From Chitinophaga niastensis (GTDB lineage Bacteria > Bacteroidota > Bacteroidia > Chitinophagales > Chitinophagaceae), in contig NZ_PYAW01000001.1 in assembly GCF_003014755.1 (NCBI RefSeq), positions 1,364,001-1,428,000 on the forward strand: DNA of 64,000 nucleotides, given 5' to 3'. Shown here one piece after another: positions 57,340 to 64,000 of the stretch. The number at the start of each line of letters is the position of its first letter. Position 1 is the stretch's first letter. The notes beneath the pieces were generated by a model, which was not told the DNA's origin, ran no database searches, and saw only the letters and a program-made list of their open reading frames with translations. The position numbers were made by a program, and so were the translations under genes.

Positions 57340-58284
57340 TCAGGCCAGCTGTTGTGCAGGTGCGTTGGCAGTACTGCTTTCGGTTTGCTGAACCTGGGTG
57401 ATAAATACATCGTTGATAGAAGGAAGGATTTCTTCAAAATAAGTGACTGGTATATCCTGCCGGATGAAGTGCATCAGGATATCGTTGGTGTTGCTGTCTT
57501 CATTCATTTTTACCGTAAAGGCATGATCGTGTGTTTGCACAATATTAAAATGATAAGTAGCCATTTGTGCAGGGTTGGGCATTACGCCAAGGCCTATACG
57601 AAAAAGTCCCTGTTTGAAATCCTGTTTGATCTGTTTTACGCTGCCATCCAGTATTTTGAGGCCTTTATTCATCAGCATGATATGATCACATATTTCTTCT
57701 ACCTGTTCCATGCGGTGGGTAGAAAAAATGATGGTGGTGCCTTGTTGGCTGAGATTAAAGATTTCCTGTTTGATCAGGTTGGAGTTGATGGGATCGAGGC
57801 CGGAAAAGGGTTCGTCCAGTATTAATAGTTTGGGATCGTGCATGATAGTAGCAATGAACTGCACTTTTTGCTGCATTCCTTTACTGAGTTCATCGATCCT
57901 CTTATTCCACCAGGAGCTGATTTCAAATTTATCAAACCAGTAATTGATTTTCCGCATGGCTTCCTGTTTGCTCAGGCCTTTGAGGCGTGCCAGGTAAAGT
58001 GTTTGTTCACCTACAGCCATTTTTTTGTACAATCCTCTTTCTTCCGGCATGTAGCCGATCAGTTGCGCATCATTTTCAGGATCAAACTTTTTGCCATTGA
58101 GGAGGATCTGGCCTTCATCCGGATAAAAGATACCGGTAATCATGCGCAGTAAGGTGGTTTTACCGGCACCATTAGGCCCCAGTAGTCCGAAGATGCTGCC
58201 CTGCTGAATATCAAAGCTTACATCATCTACCGCTTTGTGGGTATCGTAATGTTTTTTCAGGTGTTTAACTTCGAGTAGATTCAT
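57340..58284 (-). CDS. ABC transporter ATPase, NatA-like
   Basis: A 314-residue ABC cassette with C-terminal extension. Walker A GPNGAGKTT (about 36-44), signature ELSKGMQQKV (about 129-138), Walker B LLILDEPFSGLDP, and switch His in STHRM. The C-terminal 80 residues form the accessory domain seen in NatA-type exporters. Translationally close to its permease (17 bp). Confidence 0.92.
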   Translation of the reverse strand: MNLLEVKHLKKHYDTHKAVDDVSFDIQQGSIFGLLGPNGAGKTTLLRMITGIFYPDEGQILLNGKKFDPENDAQLIGYMPEERGLYKKMAVGEQTLYLARLKGLSKQEAMRKINYWFDKFEISSWWNKRIDELSKGMQQKVQFIATIMHDPKLLILDEPFSGLDPINSNLIKQEIFNLSQQGTTIIFSTHRMEQVEEICDHIMLMNKGLKILDGSVKQIKQDFKQGLFRIGLGVMPNPAQMATYHFNIVQTHDHAFTVKMNEDSNTNDILMHFIRQDIPVTYFEEILPSINDVFITQVQQTESSTANAPAQQLA

Positions 58285-58341
58285 GATGAAAATTTAATGA
58301 TTAATCTGGAATAATTAATCATAATATATCACAGGAAAATT

Positions 58342-59901
58342 CTACTGCAGTTTAGCCGCGATGATGGCTGCTATGCGTTCGCCATCCATTGCTGCTGATA
58401 CGATGCCTCCGGCATACCCGGAACCTTCTGCGCAGGGGTAAAGACCTGTTACCTGCGGATGTTCGAGGGTGTCGCTGTTGCGGGGAATACGTACGGGAGA
58501 AGAGGTACGTGATTCAGTAGCCACCAGTACAGCGTTTTCTGTATAATATCCTTTCATTTTGCGGCCAAATGCTTTGAAAGCACCTGCCAGTCGTTGATGT
58601 ACAACAGCTGGTAATACTGTGCGCAGATCTGTGGAATGTAGTCCGGGTACATAGGAGCATTCCGGTAATGAAGTGGAAATTTTTTTATTTACAAAATCGG
58701 TCATTCTTTGTGCAGGTGCTACAAAGTTTCCGCCTCCGGCGATGTATGCCTGTTGTTCTACCGCCTGTTGGAAATACATGGCTGCGAGCGGGCCGTGGTG
58801 GGCAAATGGTGTGAAATCTGATTCATCTACTGTTACCACCATGCCGGAATTGGCAAAGGGGTTGTTGCGTTTGGAGGGCGACCAGCCATTTACCACCAGT
58901 TCTCCCGGATCAGTAGCAGCGGGCGCAATGATACCACCGGGGCACATACAGAAAGAGAATACGCCGCGGCCTTCCACTTGCTCTACCAGGCTATAGCTGG
59001 CTGGCGGGAGGTATTCACCGCGGATGTCGCAATGATATTGAGCGCTGTCTATCAGCTCTTGTGGATGTTCCACACGAACGCCCAGTGCAAAAGGTTTTGC
59101 TTCCAGTAAAATGTTTTGCTGATGAAGCATCACAAATATATCGCGGGCAGAGTGGCCGGTAGCAAGGATCAGTTGTTTGCCTTCGAAAAGCTGTCCTGTA
59201 GCGGTTTGCACGCCAGCAATAGCGCCTTTCTGTATTTTGATGGCACTTACTTTTTGTTCAAAGTGTACTTCTCCGCCGCTGGCGATGATTTGTTCACGCA
59301 TAGCCGTAATGATATGCGGGAGTTTGTTGGTGCCGATGTGCGGGTGCGCATCGATCATAATTTTTTCGTCTGCGCCGAAATGAACAAATATGTTGAGTAT
59401 GCGGTTAATATCTCCACGTTTGTTGGATCTTGTGTATAGTTTCCCATCGGAGTAGGTACCGGCGCCACCTTCACCGAAGCAGTAGTTGGAATCGGGGTTT
59501 ACCACACCTGTTTTATTGAGGGTGGCCAGATCACGGCGGCGTGCGCGTACATCTTTACCACGTTCCAGTATAATGGGTTTTATACCGGCTTCTATGAGGC
59601 GTAGTGCTGCAAAGAGGCCGGCAGGACCGGCACCTGCAATGAGTACCCGTGGTGCATTGGCGGGGAGTTCCAGGTATACCGGATGTGTATGTTGTCTTTC
59701 GAAGAAGGGTTCGTTGATAAATACCTGAATTGTCAGTATAAAGTATACTTGCCTGGAACGTGCGTCTATAGAGCGTTTGAGCAGATGGAAACCAGTAATG
59801 TCTGCTGGTTTAATACTTAGTGCAGCAGCGGCGTGCTGAATGATATGTGTATGATTTGCCGCATCTGCCGGCAGTAATTTGAGAGATATTTGTTGTATCA
59901 T
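58342..59901 (-). CDS. FAD-dependent dehydrogenase of the COG2509 type
   Basis: A 519-residue flavoprotein. An N-terminal ferredoxin-like domain (residues 1-80, HLLKRSIDARSRQVYF) precedes the FAD Rossmann motif VLIAGAGPAGLFAALR (about 86-101), with FGEGGAGTYSDGKLYTR characteristic of the COG2509 family, and a C-terminal FAD loop YPCAEGSGYAGGIVSAAMDG. Substrate unknown for the family. Single-gene unit between the Nat-like exporter and DUF3127. Confidence 0.88.
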   Translation of the reverse strand: MIQQISLKLLPADAANHTHIIQHAAAALSIKPADITGFHLLKRSIDARSRQVYFILTIQVFINEPFFERQHTHPVYLELPANAPRVLIAGAGPAGLFAALRLIEAGIKPIILERGKDVRARRRDLATLNKTGVVNPDSNYCFGEGGAGTYSDGKLYTRSNKRGDINRILNIFVHFGADEKIMIDAHPHIGTNKLPHIITAMREQIIASGGEVHFEQKVSAIKIQKGAIAGVQTATGQLFEGKQLILATGHSARDIFVMLHQQNILLEAKPFALGVRVEHPQELIDSAQYHCDIRGEYLPPASYSLVEQVEGRGVFSFCMCPGGIIAPAATDPGELVVNGWSPSKRNNPFANSGMVVTVDESDFTPFAHHGPLAAMYFQQAVEQQAYIAGGGNFVAPAQRMTDFVNKKISTSLPECSYVPGLHSTDLRTVLPAVVHQRLAGAFKAFGRKMKGYYTENAVLVATESRTSSPVRIPRNSDTLEHPQVTGLYPCAEGSGYAGGIVSAAMDGERIAAIIAAKLQ

Positions 59902-59940
59902 ATTAGCGGTTAGGTGGTTATCCTAAAACGAGCAGTAAGC

Positions 59941-60030
59941 TATTAGCTTTTAGCGCTTAGTAAAAAATGCAGCGAAGGTAAAGTATGTACTTCATCTTCG
60001 CTGCATTTTTTACTAAGTGCTAAAAGCTGA
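59941..60030. repeat. inverted repeat of the TTAGCTTTTAGC type
   Basis: TTAGCTTTTAGCGCTTAGTA and ATGCAGCGAAG at the left pair with CTTCGCTGCAT ... TACTAAGTGCTAAAAGC at the right, an arm of about 33 bp with one or two mismatches and an 18-nt loop. A third intergenic hairpin family. Probably terminates the DUF3127 transcript, whose stop lies just right of it. Confidence 0.85.
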
Positions 60031-60040
60031 CTGCTAATGG

Positions 60041-60427
60041 CTAGAATGGCAGATCGTCTCCGCCATCGGTACCACCAGCAGGCATTTGCGGTGTATTGTA
60101 GTTAGGTTGAGGATCTGAGCCTGGAGCAGGTGCAGCCATTACAGATTCCATACGCCAGGCGTCCAGGTTGGTGATGTAATTTACCTTACCATCTTTTTCC
60201 CATCTGGTACCTTTGATATTGAAATAAACTTTAACATTTTCACCTTCATTAAACCGGTCAACAATACCAGTGCGGTCTTGCACCGACTGAAATTTAATGT
60301 AGTTGTTGATAACACGGCCATTGATGTCATCAGACTTCTCTATAACGAACTCTCTTGTCTTAAAAGTTTCGCTACGTTGTACCGTGTTGTACTTCACAAT
60401 CAGCTTTCCGGTAATTTCAAAACTCAT
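60041..60427 (-). CDS. DUF3127, single-stranded DNA-binding-protein-like
   Basis: A 128-residue OB-fold protein resembling DUF3127 (residues 1-95), followed by a flexible Pro/Gly/Asn-rich linker and the acidic tip GGDDLPF. The tip closely mimics the C-terminal DDDIPF of bacterial SSB, which docks replication and repair proteins. This suggests an SSB-like hub function, but the family is uncharacterised and it should not be called ssb. It is divergent from dnaA across a 554-bp gap. Confidence 0.85.
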   Translation of the reverse strand: MSFEITGKLIVKYNTVQRSETFKTREFVIEKSDDINGRVINNYIKFQSVQDRTGIVDRFNEGENVKVYFNIKGTRWEKDGKVNYITNLDAWRMESVMAAPAPGSDPQPNYNTPQMPAGGTDGGDDLPF

Positions 60428-60455
60428 AGAAAAATTATTTTAAATTCAGAAGGGT

Positions 60456-60488
60456 CAAAGATAAGGTATTCGTATAAGTGCGTGCAAA
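60456..60488 (-). promoter_or_regulatory. promoter of the DUF3127 gene
   Basis: On the minus strand: TTTG (60485-60488), 21 bp, TATCTTTG (60456-60463), a perfect TAnnTTTG, 29 bp before the start codon. Confidence 0.55.
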
Positions 60489-60981
60489 TATTTTTTATTA
60501 ATACAGTGCGCGCGGATATATAAATAATTAGTTCGGTAATTACTAGTAGCAAACACATTTTTTTAAATGGAGATACTAACATAGTTTTGCACCCTCTCTA
60601 AAAAAATTGTGAATATCTCATGGTTTTTGAGTGAAGGATTTTTTTTGAGAGAAGAGGTACAATATTATTTTATCAGTTATATATCCATATTTATGATAAA
60701 AAGGAGAATGACAAAGGTAAAGGTGCTGTTAATCAAGCGGGTTTATAGTATTGAAAACCGTGTCACGTCTGGGCTGTAAAGCCACTGTAGCAGGGGAAAC
60801 ACAAGTTTTGGTACATTGTAATCAGGAGAATATAAACAAGGGTAGATAAATTTTTTTTTTCAACATTTTCTACAGATATTCGTCATCCTGTCTGAAAATT
60901 TTTCAACATCCTGCGTTGGGGAATTTCGAATTCGAGAACTAAGCATCCTTAATTAAGAAACAACTAATTTTTTTTATCTCA
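60489..60981 (+). promoter_or_regulatory. dnaA upstream region
   Basis: Probably the dnaA promoter and leader. A perfect -7 element TAGTTTTG is at 60582-60589, about 390 bp before dnaA. Two direct repeats TTTTTCAACAT at 60856-60866 and 60899-60909 are 43 bp apart, roughly four helical turns, and a perfect 10-bp palindrome TCGAATTCGA is at about 60926-60935. No canonical DnaA box (TTATCCACA) is seen on either strand, so this does not look like oriC. A 23-codon ATG frame at 60708-60779 has an AAGGAG six bases before it but no recognisable product. Confidence 0.4.
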
Positions 60982-62415
60982 ATGAATAAAACTTGCGAAC
61001 AAGTTTGGGAAAAGTGTCTTAATATAATTAGGGATATAGTGGAATGGCAGCCGTTTAAGACTTGGTTTGAACCAATAAAACCCATTAAACTTGAAAACAA
61101 TGTTTTAACCATCCAGGTCCCCAGCCAATTCTTTTATGAATACCTTGAGGAGCATTATGTGGGATTGTTAGGGAAAACAATTAAAAGAGAATTAGGTAAA
61201 GAAGCCCGGCTGGAATACCGCATTGTAGTAGAGAACGGTACGCCACATCAGCATCCCAGAACAGTAAACATGCCTACGCAGTTTACAAAACCTCAGAAAG
61301 ACAATGAAGTAGATTTTCCTTTAACGATTCACAATCCGGTTAAGAATCCCTTCGTTATTCCGGGCATCAAAAGGGTACAGATTGATTCACAGCTCAATCC
61401 TAATTATACGTTTGACGCGTATATCGAGGGAGACTGTAACCGTGTAGCCAGACGCGCAGGTAAAACTGTGGCGGAAAAGCCCGGTGGTACTTCTTTTAAT
61501 CCGCTGGTGATCTACGGAGGTGTAGGCCTCGGCAAAACGCATCTGGCGCAGGCTGTAGGCAATGATGTGAAACGCATACATCCGAATAAAGCGGTGTTGT
61601 ATGTGAGTGCAGAGAAGTTTATCAATCAGTTTATTGATCACTCCAAGAATAATATAATCAACGACTTTATCCACTTTTATCAGTTGATAGATGTATTGAT
61701 TGTAGATGATATACAATTCTTTGCCCGTGCAGAGAAAACACAGGATGCCTTCTTCGCTATCTTTAACCATTTGCACCAGTCAGGCAAACAGTTGATCTTA
61801 ACATCAGATAAGGCGCCTAAAGACCTGGATGGTGTACAGGAAAGGTTGCTCAGTCGTTTTCGTTGGGGATTGAGTGCTGATATACAGATTCCGGATTTTG
61901 AAACCAGGATGGAAATTCTGGAGATGAAAATGCGGAACGATGGTTTGGAGATGCCGAAAGAAGTAGTGAAGTATGTGGCATACAATATTCAGACAAATGT
62001 ACGCGAACTGGAAGGTGCCCTGATTTCATTGCTGGCACAGTCCTCGCTGAACCGCAAGGAAATTGATCTGGAGCTGGCCAAACGTGTGCTGAAGTCTTTT
62101 GTAAAAACATCTTCCAAAGAAATCACCATCGAGAGTATACAAAAAATGGTTTGCGAATATTTTGATGTGCCTTATGATAAGTTGCTGCAAAAGACCCGTA
62201 AACGCGAAATAGTACAGGCCCGCCAAATTACCATGTACCTAGCTAAATCATTTACAAAGAATTCTTTAAAAACAATCGGTGAACATTTTGGTGGTCGTGA
62301 CCACACAACAGTGATACATAGCTGTCAGACAGTGAAAGACCTGATGGATACAGACAATAATTTCCGTGACAGTGTAATCGAATTGCAACAAAAAGTACAA
62401 TTAGCGGCAATGTAA
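60982..62415 (+). CDS. dnaA: chromosomal replication initiator
   Basis: A 477-residue AAA+ initiator that opens oriC. Domain I (about 1-85), short linker, then domain III with Walker A GGVGLGKTHLAQ (about 176-187), Walker B VLIVDDIQFF and sensor regions. Domain IV has the DNA-binding signature GGRDHTTVIHSCQTV near the C-terminus. No frameshift. It is not accompanied by dnaN or recF, which is usual for Bacteroidota. Confidence 0.98.
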   Translation: MNKTCEQVWEKCLNIIRDIVEWQPFKTWFEPIKPIKLENNVLTIQVPSQFFYEYLEEHYVGLLGKTIKRELGKEARLEYRIVVENGTPHQHPRTVNMPTQFTKPQKDNEVDFPLTIHNPVKNPFVIPGIKRVQIDSQLNPNYTFDAYIEGDCNRVARRAGKTVAEKPGGTSFNPLVIYGGVGLGKTHLAQAVGNDVKRIHPNKAVLYVSAEKFINQFIDHSKNNIINDFIHFYQLIDVLIVDDIQFFARAEKTQDAFFAIFNHLHQSGKQLILTSDKAPKDLDGVQERLLSRFRWGLSADIQIPDFETRMEILEMKMRNDGLEMPKEVVKYVAYNIQTNVRELEGALISLLAQSSLNRKEIDLELAKRVLKSFVKTSSKEITIESIQKMVCEYFDVPYDKLLQKTRKREIVQARQITMYLAKSFTKNSLKTIGEHFGGRDHTTVIHSCQTVKDLMDTDNNFRDSVIELQQKVQLAAM

Positions 62416-62440
62416 TGCCTTACCCCTTATAACCTATTTT

Positions 62441-62478
62441 AAAGAAGCCGCTCTGTGAAGAGTGGCTTCTTTATTTTT
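62441..62478 (+). terminator. terminator after dnaA
   Basis: AAAGAAGCCGCTCT, loop GTGA, AGAGTGGCTTCTTT, then TATTTTT. Confidence 0.9.
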
Positions 62479-62552
62479 AGCGCTCTTATGTATCTCTTTA
62501 AAACATATGTATATTTTTGCTGTCAGGAATTATCCGGCGTGTTTTATCAACC

Positions 62553-62768
62553 TCACTTCTGTTTCTTTACAGTTTTGTTACCCGTCATCAGATGGGAATT
62601 ATTATCCGGAAGATCCTGCGTTGTCATACTGATATATGATGATCCTGTATCAGCTGCATTTACAGGTATCAAAAGCAATGCACTTGCATGGAGAGGCCCT
62701 GAACCACGCTGGTCATGGCGAAGAGCCAAGATAGCCCCGGAATAATGCTTAACCGCATTGGCTATCAT
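62553..62768 (-). CDS. hypothetical small protein (doubtful)
   Basis: A 71-residue frame whose ATG overlaps the TGA of the preceding small frame in an ATGA, the usual sign of coupled genes. The sequence (for example LHASALLLIPVNAADTGSSY) has no recognisable domain or membrane segment. Could be a real small gene, a decayed remnant of a larger one, or chance. The rest of the 62479-63018 gap contains nothing else but the tRNA promoter. Confidence 0.2.
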   Translation of the reverse strand: MIANAVKHYSGAILALRHDQRGSGPLHASALLLIPVNAADTGSSYISMTTQDLPDNNSHLMTGNKTVKKQK

Positions 62769-62932
62769 TGGGAAAAGGAAACAAGTAAAAGTATCATGAT
62801 ATAGACGAACAGCAACAGTTTTGATGTGATGCTTCCGACAGTGAAAAGCGCTATGGTAAAGGGATGTAGCACTAATGAAATAACCCTGACGACGCTTACT
62901 ACCTTACAGTCTACATATAGGGATGTAAACAT
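62765..62932 (-). CDS. hypothetical small membrane peptide (doubtful)
   Basis: A 55-residue ATG frame, too short for most gene finders. It is strongly hydrophobic in its second half (FTIALFTVG and KLLLFVYIMILLLVSF), fitting one or two membrane segments. Stop overlaps the next ATG (ATGA). No promoter recognised. It resembles no family I know. Confidence 0.22.
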   Translation of the reverse strand: MFTSLYVDCKVVSVVRVISLVLHPFTIALFTVGSITSKLLLFVYIMILLLVSFSQ

Positions 62933-62967
62933 ATTTTCATCTTTTTTTATAAAAAAATGAAAATGCT

Positions 62968-62998
62968 TTTGGAGAATATAAAACTTTTCCTATTTTTG
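62968..62998 (+). promoter_or_regulatory. tRNA-Ser promoter
   Basis: TTTG (62968-62971), 19 bp, TATTTTTG (62991-62998), an exact match to the Bacteroidota housekeeping promoter, 20 bp before the tRNA. Confidence 0.8.
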
Positions 62999-63018
62999 CA
63001 ACCCCTTCAGGGAAATAC

Positions 63019-63107
63019 GGAGAGATGCCTGAGTGGCCGAAAGGAACGGTTTGCTAAACCGTCGTACGGGTTAAACTGTACCGAGGGTTCGAATCCCTCT
63101 CTCTCCG
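63019..63107 (+). tRNA. tRNA-Ser (anticodon GCU)
   Basis: An 89-nt class II tRNA. The acceptor GGAGAGA pairs with TCTCTCC, followed by discriminator G. The anticodon loop TTGCTAA is within an ACGGT/ACCGT stem. It has a long variable arm as expected for Ser and T-arm GAGGGTTCGAATCCCTC. CCA is not encoded. It reads AGC and AGU codons. Confidence 0.97.
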
Positions 63108-63114
63108 CAGCTTT

Positions 63115-63146
63115 AAAGGAACAGACTTTTGTCTGTTCCTTTTTTG
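63115..63146 (+). terminator. terminator after tRNA-Ser
   Basis: AAAGGAACAGAC, loop TTTT, GTCTGTTCCTTT followed by more T. Confidence 0.93.
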
Positions 63147-63263
63147 TTTCCCGGAAATGTGCTGTTATGTACTCCGCTATTTTGTACATCAGCAGCATAT
63201 GCAATATTCAAAAAGCTTCCTTACGAGGCACTGTTGTTTTTCTAAAAGATAAATACCGATACC

Positions 63264-63593
63264 ATGTTTTCAGATAAAACACGTCAGAAATTAATTTATC
63301 GTACGCTGAGATTCCTGCTTTTTATTATATCCATTCCCATTTCTATGGTTGCACTCACCTATTCTCCGGGAAGCGAAATAGATGCATTTATCTGGCGGGA
63401 GCAGCATCCGCGAATGTATGTTTTCATTTGTTTGGCCATAACCGTTTTGCTCATGTCATTTTTTTCAGCATTGCTTTTTATGATTGGGAAAGTATGCAAA
63501 GTGGAGGCCCAGCGGATGACTTATGTATGGTTAACTTTTATCCCTTTGTGCATGCTGCTTTTAATCCTTTTGAATATGGCGTATAGGGCTTAG
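63264..63593 (+). CDS. small three-helix membrane protein, unknown function
   Basis: A 109-residue protein with three predicted membrane helices (about 14-32, 50-72 and 84-105) and an N-terminal basic segment (SDKTRQKLIYRTLRF). Between helices 1 and 2 a polar loop contains SEIDAFIWREQHPRMY. I do not recognise the family. It stands alone after the tRNA-Ser terminator, 191 bp before the RiPP-like ORF. Confidence 0.6.
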   Translation: MFSDKTRQKLIYRTLRFLLFIISIPISMVALTYSPGSEIDAFIWREQHPRMYVFICLAITVLLMSFFSALLFMIGKVCKVEAQRMTYVWLTFIPLCMLLLILLNMAYRA

Positions 63594-63784
63594 TTTATGC
63601 AGCAGCCTGCAGCAGTGTACTGTATCTGATCCTGACAAAATCTCCGGGCAGTCATATTTTTTTTACGTAAATTAGTTACAGCGTATTATATATCCCACCT
63701 ATCAGCAACTTACGAACTTACTACCACGTAAATAAAAGGGGAAGCCGAAAACCTGTAGAAAAGAGTAGGCGGGAAGTATTCTTG

Positions 63785-63934
63785 ATGAAAACCATTTTTA
63801 TGAAAAAGAAAAACAAGAAGAAACTGGACATCAGCAAAATCAAAATTGCTAAACTGAGCGAAGAGAATCAGAAAAAAATACAGGCGGCCACTATTCCTCC
63901 CCGCACATTCTGGTGTGATACAGTTGGTTTATAA
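63785..63934 (+). CDS. candidate RiPP (class I lanthipeptide-like) precursor peptide
   Basis: A 49-residue frame (44 from the second ATG at 63800), too short for most gene finders. The leader-like part is Lys-rich and contains KKLDISKIKIAKLSEENQ, resembling leaders of Bacteroidota class I lanthipeptides and related natural-product precursors (KKLSL...IAKLxxxE/Q). The short C-terminal part TIPPRTFWCDTVGL has three Thr and one Cys, enough for one lanthionine-type ring. No clear GG cleavage site. Modification genes would lie beyond the right edge; none are visible. Confidence 0.5.
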   Translation: MKTIFMKKKNKKKLDISKIKIAKLSEENQKKIQAATIPPRTFWCDTVGL

Positions 63935-64000
63935 TAACTGCTGATTCGCTACACAAAAACTTATTCAGGCACCCGCCGCTTTAAATACGGATAGGGTGAG

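Noticed and set aside
60041..60427. Housekeeping ssb
   Set aside because: The OB-fold part fits DUF3127 better; only the acidic tip is SSB-like.
60739..60815. Cobalamin riboswitch before dnaA (GCCACTG string)
   Set aside because: The B12-box and the other conserved segments are missing, and dnaA is not a B12-linked gene.
60428..60981. oriC next to dnaA
   Set aside because: No TTATCCACA-type boxes on either strand; only AT-rich tracts.
62455..62745. 96-codon plus-strand frame after dnaA
   Set aside because: Begins inside the dnaA terminator hairpin and has no coding-like composition.

Overview
The window looks like a chromosomal segment of a Bacteroidota bacterium, most likely family Chitinophagaceae and close to Chitinophaga. 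Support comes from a SusC/SusD pair with its own ECF sigma factor and FecR anti-sigma factor, two GH92 alpha-mannosidases, lineage-typical families (DUF6048/DUF6452, DUF4843, PKD-like lipoproteins, DUF3127), promoters of the form TTTG-N(about 19)-TAnnTTTG, and the near absence of Shine-Dalgarno sequences. I see no transposase, integrase, phage gene or CRISPR array.

Layout. 1-2.4 kb: an alpha/beta hydrolase and gapA behind a TetR-like operator pair. 2.4-8 kb: a very large alpha-2-macroglobulin lipoprotein. 8.3-10.3 kb: a ModF-like twin ABC ATPase divergent from elaA. 10.3-14.5 kb: uvrA followed by DUF6452 and DUF6048. 14.7-17.4 kb: fabF and a fatty-acid desaturase. 17.7-23.8 kb: a LacI-type regulator and two secreted GH92 alpha-mannosidases. 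23.9-33.1 kb (minus strand): MFS transporter, Gfo/Idh oxidoreductase, TIM-barrel isomerase, lipoprotein cytochrome c, DUF1080 (3-keto-glycoside hydrolase family), ThuA protein, and a ThuA/sugar-dehydrogenase-propeller/PKD/cytochrome c fusion. This set fits oxidative handling of sugars through 3-keto intermediates. 33.5-42.6 kb (minus): sigma factor, FecR, SusC with STN domain, SusD, DUF4843 and a PKD-like lipoprotein, which form a surface capture and signalling unit directly upstream of the catabolic set. 43-48.7 kb: secA, deoC, a SPOR protein and an M20 amidohydrolase. 48.9-51.6 kb: an ABC ATPase/permease/YtrA-type GntR operon with a perfect operator palindrome. 52.1-60.4 kb: glyA, a sugar nucleotidyltransferase, a nitronate-monooxygenase family protein, a NatAB-like ABC exporter, a COG2509 flavoprotein and the SSB-like DUF3127. 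61-64 kb: dnaA, tRNA-Ser(GCU), a small membrane protein and, at the very edge, a tiny ORF resembling a RiPP (class I lanthipeptide-like) precursor.

The most unusual feature is a family of seven long intergenic inverted repeats (about 155-400 bp). They share TTGTCTTTCCCAGGATTAG-like ends, and their arms are built from degenerate 9-nt units (TGATTANNN) whose variable triplets are mirrored in the opposite arm. Two copies are nested, with a second palindrome and a central hairpin inside. One copy overlaps the stop codon of the desaturase gene. Other points worth a second look are a strong plus-strand terminator in front of the minus-strand susC gene, which suggests a cis-antisense RNA; the RiPP-like ORF at the right edge; and the ThuA/propeller/PKD/cytochrome c fusion.
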